Positions 1 through 6,089 are shown, counted from the first letter of the stretch. The stretch: 7,104 nucleotides of DNA from Epulopiscium sp. Nele67-Bin004 (GCA_002007315.1 LNZQ01000124.1:1-7104); one strand, 5' to 3'. Notes: generated by a model from the letters alone, not told the origin. Program-made: numbers and translations.

Positions 1-230
1 GAGGAATATTCATAAACTTCTTATGATACGATGCATGACAATAAGTTTTGAATACAGGGAAAGAATCCAAATAAATGTATCTTCTGTTTCTATTAGTCAT
101 TAAAATACAGAAAGTGGAATTTAAACAAAAATGCTTCGAAGAGAAGATTCCAAGTTCAAGGGTGCAACTTAAGCCTGATTAATGCTTGTGAGTAGACCTC
201 AAAAGAGGTCAATATAACATGAAGGAGTTA

Positions 231-342
231 CTCAACTGTAACTCCTACACTGTCGGTCCTATCGAATAAACAACTGTTCCTAAAAGCAGAAAACAAGAGC
301 TTTTTCGCCCACATACGGGGCATTACGGTAGCTGCCTAGTAT
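231..342 (+). repeat. Diverged direct repeat, copy 1
   Basis: This stretch aligns with 409-521 in the same orientation. Both copies share AACTGTAACTCCTA near the left end (234-247 here, 413-426 in copy 2), GAGCTTT in the middle and CATTACGGTA near the right end (321-330 here, 502-511 in copy 2). The offset is 179 bases on the left and 181 on the right, so the order of shared blocks is kept with only small length changes. The divergence between the blocks suggests an old local duplication or two copies of one unidentified repeat. Confidence 0.6.
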
Positions 343-408
343 GGGGAGATATGACTGTTTAATCACTGACAAGATTTACTGGCTGCGTCACACATTTGCA
401 TGCACTTT

Positions 409-521
409 CCCTAACTGTAACTCCTAGACCGTTGATGCTATTGAAAAAATTCAAACAATTTCTGACAGCAGGGAATGAGAGCTTTCCACCAATACAAAGG
501 ACATTACGGTAGGCTCAGTAT
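409..521 (+). repeat. Diverged direct repeat, copy 2
   Basis: This is the partner of the repeat at 231-342. On the minus strand it begins about 20 bases past the splice donor of the candidate signal-peptide exon (540-545), so it would lie in the first intron of that gene if the gene is real. I do not recognise the repeat family. Confidence 0.6.
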
Positions 522-545
522 CACAGACTGCAGCGCACCACTTAC

Positions 546-633
546 CGGTGAGGACTGGCACAGCAAACAGAAAAAATAGGGAGAGGACAGCAAAAACAGA
601 TTTTCTGAAAAATTTATCGACATAAACATACAC
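546..633 (-). CDS. Candidate signal-peptide first exon of a fish gene
   Basis: Read on the minus strand from an ATG at 633, this stretch encodes 29 residues and the first base of codon 30. It has a positively charged start (DKFFRK) and then a hydrophobic run (SVFAVLSLFFLFAVPVL), the shape of a secretion signal. It ends at a good splice donor, CCG followed by GTAAGT (540-545), in phase 1. Signal-peptide exons with phase 1 donors are common in vertebrate secreted and immunoglobulin-type receptors. No second exon is identified, the start context is only moderate, and several other ATGs lie nearby. It could be a chance open frame. No function is assigned. Confidence 0.33.
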
Positions 634-719
634 ATAAATCGACCATGTTTGTGAGAGGAAAATTCAAGACAAAAAAGGGGGCAAGAGCGTTCACTTCATG
701 CATGCTGTTTCTGAAACAT

Positions 720-772
720 CAATAAATAAATAAAATTAAAAATTAAAAAATTAAATTATATATATATATATA
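720..772. repeat. AT-rich low-complexity tract with (TA)8
   Basis: AAAT-type repeats run from about 720 and pass through A- and T-rich sequence into eight TA units at 757-772. This is a simple microsatellite, typical of vertebrate non-coding DNA. The rest of 634-876 shows no gene that I can support. Confidence 0.85.
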
Positions 773-876
773 AAAAGCTGTCGGATATGTTTATCATGCT
801 ATTTGGGCCTTTTTCTAGACTATTTTACTAAATGAGTTCTAGACCTCATTGGAAAATCTCCCCTTTATTAACTCAC

Positions 877-943
877 CTGGAAAATGTGTGCGATTTTTTC
901 AATCGTCATGTCGTCTAACTTCAGTGTAACTCGCTTGCTTCCT
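877..943 (-). CDS. Candidate internal exon, unidentified fish gene
   Basis: On the minus strand a strong acceptor (a TTTTTTCTCTTC tract, then AG at 944-945) precedes 67 bases, which end in CAG followed by the perfect donor GTGAGT (871-876). Of the three reading frames only one is open. It uses one leading base and 22 complete codons, and the peptide begins GSKRVTLKLDD and ends in IAHIFQ. The exon therefore has a phase 1 acceptor and a phase 0 donor. The splice sites are among the best in the window. I cannot name the protein. It does not match focal adhesion kinase, so it is not a downstream ptk2 exon. It is also on the strand opposite to the exon at 1150-1368. Confidence 0.5.
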
Positions 944-1149
944 CTGAAGAGAAAAAACGATTCCATTTTCTGAGACAGCACACTGAGATTACTCCTGCAG
1001 GGAAGAAGACGCATGCAAAGCCAAGGCAGTGTTGGGCTTTTGGCGCGACTTCCTTACACAAGAAGTGTGCGCATGTCAGGATTTGAAAATTGGCATGGCA
1101 CCCAACCCACGCCCACCGCGCCGGCGGTTCTTTAGATAGCCTAATAAAA

Positions 1150-1368
1150 ATGGACTCCAGCCTGTCATCCTACCTAGAGACCATACAAAATATGATAAAA
1201 CAAGGGTTTTCGGATAAGCAAATATCGAATCATCTCCATTTTGAATGCGGCTTAACCAGGGGGTTCTCTATAACCAACATTCGGAGATTTTGCACCGAAA
1301 ACGGCATAGGGAGAGAGCGGGTGCAGGATTCCGAACTTGAAGTCCGAGTTGCACAAGCTATTAATGAG
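1150..1368 (+). CDS. First coding exon of a fish integrase-core-related gene
   Basis: The ATG at 1150 sits in a good Kozak context (A at -3, G at +4) and opens 73 codons beginning MDSSLSSYLETIQ. Later parts include GFSITNIRRFCTENGI and SELEVRVAQAINE. From memory, this resembles the N-terminus of uncharacterised fish proteins that carry a transposon-derived integrase core, with a small helical region before the catalytic domain. The exon ends in phase 0 at AATGAG followed by GTAGAT, a fair donor. The frame continues to a stop at 1434, but those residues are low in character and look intronic. The open frame extends upstream to an ATG at 1090, but that 20-residue addition is unconvincing. The catalytic part is absent from the window, so this is a fragment or first exon only. 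Intron-like sequence follows to 1572. Confidence 0.5.
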
Positions 1369-1572
1369 GTAGATAGGCCTCCTAGGCAGTGCAACACACA
1401 AATTGATTACTGGTATGCTGTTGTGATGATTTAAGTATGAACTAGGCGGGGTTTATTTCTCTTTATTACAGGGCTTTATTGAATACTGCTCTCTGGTTGA
1501 TCAATCGCTGCGTTCTACGGTCCGTTATTCTGTATAATGACCGTCGTTCAATACATCCATGCCGTCGTCAAC

Positions 1573-1679
1573 TACAAACCCCAATTCCAGTGAAGTTGGG
1601 ACGTTGTGTAAAACGTAAATAAAAATACAATACAATGATTTTCAAATCCTTTTTAACTTATTTTCAATTGAATACACTA
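1573..1679 (+). repeat. Fish interspersed repeat, truncated at the right
   Basis: The stretch begins near TACAAACCCCAATTCCAG and continues through GAAGTTGGGACGTTGTGT, AAATAAAAA, CAATGATTTTCAAATCCTTT and TTCAATTGAATACACTA. I recognise this as the end of a repeat that is abundant in teleost genomes, probably a non-autonomous DNA transposon; the family name is not certain. The known element carries on past AATACACTA with CAAAG, but here the match stops at 1679 and bacterial coding sequence begins. The cut-off marks the left fish-bacterium junction. Confidence 0.7.
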
Positions 1680-1832
1680 GTGCTGGAAGTCCTCGACCAG
1701 CTCGACGAAGGCGCGACAGACCCCGCGCAAATCCTAAAACTGGCAAAAACCGCCGCCTGCGAAAATATAAAACTATTCGGCGACGAAGCCCCCGCATGCG
1801 GAGCTCCCCTCACAAGCGACGACGGAATATAA
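1680..1832 (+). CDS. C-terminal fragment of an unidentified bacterial protein
   Basis: The last 50 codons of a gene entered in mid-frame from the junction, ending at TAA (1830-1832). The visible peptide includes VLDQLDEGATDPAQILKLAK and, later, LFGDEAPACGAP. It is acidic, with a helical look and two cysteines. The frame is open leftward into the fish repeat, but those residues are not part of the gene. Codons favour C at the third position (CTC, GAC, GCC, ATC, TTC), more than in the neighbouring minus-strand genes. The terminator begins five bases after the stop, which supports a real gene end. I do not recognise the family. Confidence 0.5.
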   Translation: MLEVLDQLDEGATDPAQILKLAKTAACENIKLFGDEAPACGAPLTSDDGI

Positions 1833-1836
1833 AAAT

Positions 1837-1861
1837 AACCCCGCTGTGTAAAGGCGGGGTT
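1837..1861. terminator. Bidirectional intrinsic terminator
   Basis: Perfect 8-base arms, AACCCCGC at 1837-1844 and GCGGGGTT at 1854-1861, enclose a 9-base loop. On the plus strand the stem is followed by TATTTGTTTTT and on the minus strand by ATTTTTATATT, so it can end transcription from both sides. It sits between the stop of the plus-strand fragment (1832) and the stop of the minus-strand gene, whose TAA at 1861-1863 shares its last arm base. This is the classic arrangement for converging bacterial genes. Confidence 0.92.
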
Positions 1862-2409
1862 TATTTGTTTTTGAATTTCAAGTCGGTTACGTCAGAGACT
1901 TCTTCCAGTTTGCCGTTTGCAGCGTTTCTTCTATATGGGATATTCTCTGCAAAATATACGGTATAATCTGTATTTACAACAGGGTAAGCGCGGGATTGGT
2001 AATATTCGTCTGTAATGGGTTCGAGAGTCTTAACAAACTGCTCTTTAGTATTTGTGTTTACATACAATCTCTGATTGCTTGATATATATCCGACATATAT
2101 CAGTTCTTTATCCAAAGATATGCCAACTAATGTTTTTTCTGTTTTGTTGGTATCTATTTTATAGGAAATATTGTTGGTTTTTGTAAGTCTTGAGCCGTCT
2201 TTTGCATAGTAATAATTAGTGGTAGCGGGATTCCAGTATATTGAGCCTAAAGAGATAGTATTTGGATATATGTTGCTGTATGTTCTGTTTTCAGGATTTA
2301 ACGGTATACGTTCGATAAGCACAAGCTCCTCACCGCCCTTATAATCAGCAATAATATCGGCTTGAGAGAACGCAGGCACGGCAAAAAGAATAAATAAAAG
2401 CAATAACAT
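1861..2409 (-). CDS. Small predicted secreted protein, tandem paralog A
   Basis: I chose the ATG at 2409, which gives 182 residues, because AGGGAG lies 7 bases upstream (2417-2422). The frame is open upstream to an ATG at 2574, but that extension would translate through the promoter and the end of the neighbouring gene. The protein starts MLLLLFILFAVPAFSQA, a hydrophobic signal sequence lacking the usual positive charge, with a likely signal peptidase I site after A17 (S-Q-A before D18). The mature part is about 165 residues, rich in Tyr, Asn and Thr. It holds PATTNYYY (61-68) and KDGSRLTKTN (70-79), and a later YVGYIS (105-110). All are conserved in paralog B (2510-3040). I recognise no known domain. 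A role in the periplasm or at the cell surface is inferred from the signal peptide alone. Confidence 0.75.
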   Translation of the reverse strand: MLLLLFILFAVPAFSQADIIADYKGGEELVLIERIPLNPENRTYSNIYPNTISLGSIYWNPATTNYYYAKDGSRLTKTNNISYKIDTNKTEKTLVGISLDKELIYVGYISSNQRLYVNTNTKEQFVKTLEPITDEYYQSRAYPVVNTDYTVYFAENIPYRRNAANGKLEEVSDVTDLKFKNK

Positions 2410-2428
2410 AGAATATCTCCCTATATAG

Positions 2429-2457
2429 AGTATAGCAATAAACAGAGGTAAAATCAA
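2429..2457 (-). promoter_or_regulatory. Sigma70-like promoter of paralog A
   Basis: On the minus strand TTGATT (-35, 2452-2457) and TATACT (-10, 2429-2434) are separated by exactly 17 bases. Transcription would start near 2422, giving a leader of only about 13 bases with the Shine-Dalgarno sequence at its very 5' end. The same boxes with the same spacing precede paralog B. A small inverted repeat, GGTAT/ATACC with a 3-base loop (2458-2470), abuts the -35 box here but is absent from the other promoter. Confidence 0.6.
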
Positions 2458-2509
2458 GGTATATAATACCCGGCAAACGGCGATGCATATTTTACTATTA
2501 GAGTAGATA

Positions 2510-3040
2510 TTATAAATCAATCTCTCCAGTAAAACGATTTCTTGGAAATCCTTCTTTGTGTACAGGGTTTTCATATATGGTCATAAAATATGTACCATCG
2601 GAACTGAGATGTTTACGAGGTATTACTCGAAAAGGGTCGTTGATAGGTATTAGAATTTTGATATATTGCTGATTATCCCGCCTATCTATATACAGACGCT
2701 CTGTGGGGGATATATACCCTGCATATTGCAGGTCGGGGTCTCTGATTTCTTCTGCAAATACCTGTTCGGCTTTATCAGGATTCAATTCATAAGCTATGCC
2801 GTTGGTTTTTGTAAGTCTTGAGCCGTCTTTGACATAATAATAATTAGTGGTGGCGGGATTCCAGTATATAGAATACTGCGGTACAGTATTAGGATATGAT
2901 TTTTGATTGTATTTATAATCTTTAGAATCAATTATAAATTTTGTTGTCATGATAAGCTCCTCTCCACCGTTATAATCAGCAATAATATCGGCTTGAGAGA
3001 ACACAGGCACGGCAAAAAGAATAAATAAAAGCAATAACAT
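2510..3040 (-). CDS. Small predicted secreted protein, tandem paralog B
   Basis: The ATG at 3040 gives 176 residues and has AGGGAG 7 bases upstream (3048-3053). The frame continues up to 3088, but only through the promoter. The first 29 residues differ from paralog A at only two positions (V13, N24), and the signal sequence MLLLLFILFAVPVFSQA again has its likely cut after A17. PATTNYYY (62-69) and KDGSRLTKTN (71-80) are kept, and the later AGYIS matches VGYIS of A. The central segment and C-terminus have diverged strongly, and this copy ends in FTGEIDL, several residues before the end of A. The pair looks like a tandem duplication in which the signal and the Tyr-rich core stay constrained. 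No known domain is recognised, and only a secreted location is inferred. Confidence 0.75.
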   Translation of the reverse strand: MLLLLFILFAVPVFSQADIIADYNGGEELIMTTKFIIDSKDYKYNQKSYPNTVPQYSIYWNPATTNYYYVKDGSRLTKTNGIAYELNPDKAEQVFAEEIRDPDLQYAGYISPTERLYIDRRDNQQYIKILIPINDPFRVIPRKHLSSDGTYFMTIYENPVHKEGFPRNRFTGEIDL

Positions 3041-3047
3041 AAAATAT

Positions 3048-3080
3048 CTCCCTATATAGAGTATAACACTATATAGGGAG
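3048..3080 (-). promoter_or_regulatory. Perfect 12-base inverted repeat over promoter and RBS of paralog B
   Basis: CTCCCTATATAG (3048-3059) and CTATATAGGGAG (3069-3080) are perfect reverse complements with a 9-base centre. On the minus strand the first arm lies in the -35/-10 spacer, the -10 box TATACT fills most of the centre, and the second arm contains the Shine-Dalgarno AGGGAG. As DNA it could be an operator. In a read-through RNA from argH it would fold and hide the ribosome binding site. Paralog A has only the second arm. Both roles are inferences. Confidence 0.6.
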
Positions 3081-3088
3081 AAAATCAA
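3060..3088 (-). promoter_or_regulatory. Sigma70-like promoter of paralog B
   Basis: TTGATT (-35, 3083-3088) and TATACT (-10, 3060-3065) are 17 bases apart on the minus strand, the same boxes and spacing as in front of paralog A. The match between the two copies begins at the -35 box, so the duplicated unit appears to include the promoter. Transcription would start near 3053, just inside the second arm of the inverted repeat. Confidence 0.6.
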
Positions 3089-3108
3089 AAGCTTGCACTC
3101 GGGCAGGC
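3087..3108 (-). terminator. Weak candidate terminator after argH
   Basis: On the minus strand GCCTGC (3103-3108) can pair with GCAAGC (3091-3096) with one mismatch and a 6-base loop, and is followed by TTTTGATTTT. It lies 14 bases after the argH stop. The stem is short and imperfect, so some read-through into paralog B is likely. Confidence 0.3.
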
Positions 3109-3121
3109 AATCATATTTCGA

Positions 3122-4537
3122 CTACAAAATATCATTGAGTTTGTAGCTTACCAAATCCGACTTTTCTTTGTTGATGAAAGCGCCGACCTGCGATATATGT
3201 TCTGTCACGCAGGATTCGCTGGGCGAGCCTGTGGTACGGCGTTTTTCTACGCAATTTTCGATGGATATTGCTTGATATATGCCGTCATCTATACTGTCAG
3301 CAAACTGCCTGTACTCATCCATAGTCAATTCACTGAGCGATTTGCCGGTTTTCAATCCGTATAAGACAATACTGCCCGCAGTTTTGTACGCATCCCTGAA
3401 ACTCATACCTTTCGCGGTGAGATAATCAGCCAAATCAGTAGCGTTGATAAAACCGTCCTCGCACGCCTTTCTCATAACGTCGACATTAAAACCCATAGCG
3501 CTTATCATTCCGTTGAATACGGTGAGACAAGATTTCACGGTGTCCACAGTATCGAAGAACGCTTCTTTATCTTCCTGCATATCTTTGTTGTAAGCCAGCG
3601 GGATGCCTTTCATTGTTGCAAAAAATCCTGTCATATTGCCTATGACGCGCCCCGCCTTCCCGCGAATCAACTCAGCGGCGTCGGGATTTTTTTTCTGAGG
3701 CATAATACTGCTGCCTGTGGAGAAAGAATCACTAAGTTCGAAATAATTATAATCGTTTGAGGAATAGATGATGATTTCTTCGCAGAAACGCGACAAATGC
3801 ACCATTATCGTGGAAAAAACACCGAACAGCTCCAGCAGATAATCCCTGTCCGAAACACCGTCGAGACTGTTTGCGGAGGGGGACTCAAATCCCAATATAG
3901 AGCTGGTATACTCCCTATCCAAAGGAAATGTCGTACCGGCTAATGCGGCAGAACCTAAAGGCGAAGTGTTCATCATATCGTAAGCGTTAGAGAGTTTTAG
4001 ATAGTCGCGCTTGAACATTTCTACATACGCCAGCATATAATGCGCCAAAGATATAGGCTGGGCTTTTTGCAGATGCGTAAAACCCGGCAGATAGCTTTTG
4101 ACGTGTTTTTGAGCGATAGCGCTTAAAATATCGATTAACTCCAAAAGACAAGATTGTATTTTTTTAATCTCGTCTTTTGTGTAGAGTTTCATATCGAGGG
4201 CGACCTGGTCATTGCGGCTGCGTCCTGTGTGCAGTTTTTTGCCCGTGTCGCCGATTTTATCGATTAGACTCTTTTCAATATTCATATGGATATCTTCATA
4301 TTGGGTGGATAGTTGTATCTTGCCCTCATCTATCTCCGTTAGAATCTCAAAAAGAGCCTTTTCGATAATTTGCCCTTCATCGGCAGAGATAACCTTGCTT
4401 TTGACCAGACCGCGAACGTGGGCTATACTGCCCATTATGTCGTAGCGGTACAGTCGATTATCAAAATGAATGGACGAATGGAAGTCAAGTATTAATTTGT
4501 CGATATCTCCGGTGAATCTTCCTGAAAAGTATTGCAT
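3122..4537 (-). CDS. argH: Argininosuccinate lyase
   Basis: A 471-residue protein, the usual length for this cytoplasmic enzyme, which splits argininosuccinate into arginine and fumarate in the last step of arginine synthesis and works as a homotetramer. The start at 4537 is fixed by the family N-terminus (SGRFTGDIDKL) and by AGAAGGA just upstream (4541-4547). Family motifs appear in order: EDIHMNIE (81-88), HTGRSRNDQVALD (103-115), GFTHLQKAQP (152-161) with the conserved active-site His155, and the fumarase/aspartase-superfamily signature GSSIMPQKKNP (275-285) whose flexible loop bears the catalytic serine. YNKDMQEDKE (316-325) follows. All key residues are present, so the gene looks functional. 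It begins inside the antiporter gene, overlapping it by 46 bases, which implies co-transcription and possible translational coupling. No argG lies in the window. Confidence 0.97.
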   Translation of the reverse strand: MQYFSGRFTGDIDKLILDFHSSIHFDNRLYRYDIMGSIAHVRGLVKSKVISADEGQIIEKALFEILTEIDEGKIQLSTQYEDIHMNIEKSLIDKIGDTGKKLHTGRSRNDQVALDMKLYTKDEIKKIQSCLLELIDILSAIAQKHVKSYLPGFTHLQKAQPISLAHYMLAYVEMFKRDYLKLSNAYDMMNTSPLGSAALAGTTFPLDREYTSSILGFESPSANSLDGVSDRDYLLELFGVFSTIMVHLSRFCEEIIIYSSNDYNYFELSDSFSTGSSIMPQKKNPDAAELIRGKAGRVIGNMTGFFATMKGIPLAYNKDMQEDKEAFFDTVDTVKSCLTVFNGMISAMGFNVDVMRKACEDGFINATDLADYLTAKGMSFRDAYKTAGSIVLYGLKTGKSLSELTMDEYRQFADSIDDGIYQAISIENCVEKRRTTGSPSESCVTEHISQVGAFINKEKSDLVSYKLNDIL

Positions 4538-6018
4538 ATTTCCTTCTTGTCGTTGATTTTATAGTAGTGTTTGATTGCGATTATTCCCAAGACCTGCACG
4601 ACAATCCCTACCCAGATTAAAATAGGATTAGGATTGAAACCGCATACCAAGAAGAATATGGACGCAATGAGTGAATTAAATACAGCATAACTCATCTGCG
4701 AATCAACGTGGTTGAGGTGGTCGCATTGAGCGCCGGCAGACGACAAAATCGTGGTGTCGGAGATTGGCGAGACGTGGTCGCCGAACAATCCGCCCGACAG
4801 CACAGCGCCTATCGTGACAAAAAGCGGAGCGTCTATCACTACGGCTATAGGTATCACTATAGGCAGCAAGATACTGAATGTACCCCAAGAACTACCGGCA
4901 GCGAAGGATATAACACTGCCCAAAAGAAACACAGCAAGAGGCAGATATGCGCCGTTGAACTGGATATTTTTCATAAATTCCACCAAGAAATCAGATGTAC
5001 CCAGCGCTTTACCTACACTGCCCAATGTCCACGCAAGCACGAGTATGATAATCACTTCTGTCATTTTACTCATACCGCCTATGTAAATGCTGAAAATCTC
5101 TGAGAAAGTTTTGCTTTTGTTGAGGAGCATAATGGATATAAGTACAACACTCGCATACAAATAACCGCTGCTTAACGCTGTTCTGAACATAGAACCAGCG
5201 ACCTTGCCCAAGATAAAATCTATTCCCAGCATACCGAACAATGTACCCATCAACACCAAAATAGGCAGCCAAACAAAATAAGCCTTAGCATTTTTCACTT
5301 GAAATTCTGATTTTTGGACGCTGTGGTGTGCGATTTCGTTTTGATTTGAAATATCGTATTTTTTCATTGATTTGAATTCAAATCCCAGTTTTAGGGTCAC
5401 AGGAATGATGGTAATCGCAAGTATAGAATATAAATTAAACGGTATAGAGCTTACAAAGCTTTGGTAAGCCGAGTAGTTGAGATTGAGCAATGAGAATTCT
5501 TTTTCCAGCAGACCTATCACAAAGACACCCCACCCTATGAACGGCACAAGCACCGCTACAGGCGAAGACGTGGAGTCCAGTATAAAAGCCAGCTTTTCTT
5601 TGGAGATTTTCAGCTTTTTGAAGAAAGGCTCGAACACAGGGCCTACTATCAAGGGAGTCCCCAAGTCAGAGAAGAAAATCATAATCCCCGAGAAGAATGC
5701 CCCGAATTGGACTTTGTTTTTGGTGTTGAAATGTTTTTCCGTGCTTTTTGCAAAGGCATATGCGCCGCCTGATTTCATCATCAGCTCTATAAAGCCCCCG
5801 ATAAACAGCATCAGCACTATAACGCCCGCATTGTATGAATCTGTGAGCTGTTGAACGAACATATCTTTGATAATGTACTGGGTAGACGCGAATACATTGA
5901 ATCCATGCAGCAGCAGCGCTCCAACAAATACACTGACGAATAAAGATACGATGACTTTTTTTGTTTTAATTGCTAACACTATCGCTAAAACGATAGGTAT
6001 GATTGATATAATTCCCAT
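4492..6018 (-). CDS. NhaC-family sodium/proton antiporter-type membrane transporter
   Basis: A 508-residue, strongly hydrophobic inner-membrane protein with around a dozen possible membrane segments. Conserved family segments are visible: DSTSSPVAVLVPF (148-160), SFAAGSSWGTF (371-381), and GLFGDHVSPISDTTILSS (410-427) followed by CDHLNHV (432-438). These match the NhaC antiporter family, whose members exchange Na+ for H+ or, in some cases, organic or amino acids. The sequence does not tell the substrate. The ATG at 6018 begins a natural hydrophobic N-terminus (MGIISIIPIVLAIVLA), but no Shine-Dalgarno sits at normal distance; AAGGAG is 32 bases upstream (6051-6056). The C-terminus overlaps argH by 46 bases. 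Pairing with argH raises the possibility of transport linked to arginine metabolism, which is inference only. Confidence 0.93.
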   Translation of the reverse strand: MGIISIIPIVLAIVLAIKTKKVIVSLFVSVFVGALLLHGFNVFASTQYIIKDMFVQQLTDSYNAGVIVLMLFIGGFIELMMKSGGAYAFAKSTEKHFNTKNKVQFGAFFSGIMIFFSDLGTPLIVGPVFEPFFKKLKISKEKLAFILDSTSSPVAVLVPFIGWGVFVIGLLEKEFSLLNLNYSAYQSFVSSIPFNLYSILAITIIPVTLKLGFEFKSMKKYDISNQNEIAHHSVQKSEFQVKNAKAYFVWLPILVLMGTLFGMLGIDFILGKVAGSMFRTALSSGYLYASVVLISIMLLNKSKTFSEIFSIYIGGMSKMTEVIIILVLAWTLGSVGKALGTSDFLVEFMKNIQFNGAYLPLAVFLLGSVISFAAGSSWGTFSILLPIVIPIAVVIDAPLFVTIGAVLSGGLFGDHVSPISDTTILSSAGAQCDHLNHVDSQMSYAVFNSLIASIFFLVCGFNPNPILIWVGIVVQVLGIIAIKHYYKINDKKEICNTFQEDSPEISTN

Positions 6019-6038
6019 TTTAATGTGTTGTACGGCAT
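5985..6038 (-). other. Possible leader peptide overlapping the antiporter start
   Basis: An ATG at 6038 opens 17 codons (MPYNTLKWELYQSYLSF) in a different frame from the antiporter and stops at TAG (5985-5987), inside it. It is the first ATG after the strong AAGGAG at 6051-6056, though the 12-base spacing is long. Ribosomes finishing it would stop 31 bases inside the antiporter gene, which could couple the two. There is no protein-level evidence, and it may be chance. Confidence 0.22.
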
Positions 6039-6067
6039 AAAAACCGCACTCTCCTTATTTGATATTT

Positions 6068-6086
6068 TTTCAGAATATGTCTGAAA
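6068..6086. promoter_or_regulatory. Inverted repeat upstream of the antiporter gene
   Basis: TTTCAGA (6068-6074) and TCTGAAA (6080-6086) are perfect reverse complements with a 5-base centre, ATATG. The site lies 50-68 bases upstream of the antiporter ATG, a plausible position for an operator if this DNA is still bacterial. No convincing -35/-10 pair is seen around it. Confidence 0.35.
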
Positions 6087-6089
6087 CAT

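Larger units (their letters stand above)
1..545. other. Non-coding vertebrate flank
   Basis: I see no convincing gene in this stretch up to the candidate exon at 546. It holds two diverged direct repeats, described separately, and a small perfect inverted repeat at 195-210 (GACCTC, four A, GAGGTC). The sequence looks like fish intergenic or intron DNA. Short open frames here carry no recognisable protein. Confidence 0.5.

Noticed and set aside
1472..1622. Possible second exon of the integrase-related gene after TTTCTCTTTATTACAG
   Set aside because: The acceptor looks good, but no reading frame continues with an integrase-like sequence, and the longest frame runs into the fish repeat.
1635..1679. 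Start of an open frame that appears to fuse the fish repeat to the bacterial fragment
   Set aside because: The first 15 codons are repeat sequence; the fused frame is a by-product of the junction, not a gene.
2410..2574. Upstream 55-residue extension of paralog A
   Set aside because: It would translate through the promoter and into the 3' end of paralog B; a good Shine-Dalgarno supports the start at 2409.
4177..4445. Two plus-strand open frames opposite the argH N-terminus
   Set aside because: Both are antisense to conserved argH sequence, including EDIHMNIE and HTGRSRNDQ, and look like chance frames.
4708..5103. Plus-strand open frames opposite the antiporter gene, including the overlapping frame at 4751-5086
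   Set aside because: They are antisense to conserved antiporter motifs and encode low-complexity or basic peptides of no known family.
5066..5272. Minus-strand 68-codon frame overlapping the antiporter gene in another frame
   Set aside because: It overlaps conserved antiporter coding sequence on the same strand and has no ribosome binding site or known family.
5477..5854. Plus-strand 125-codon open frame opposite the antiporter N-terminal half
   Set aside because: It lies fully antisense to a well-supported gene and has no recognisable domain.
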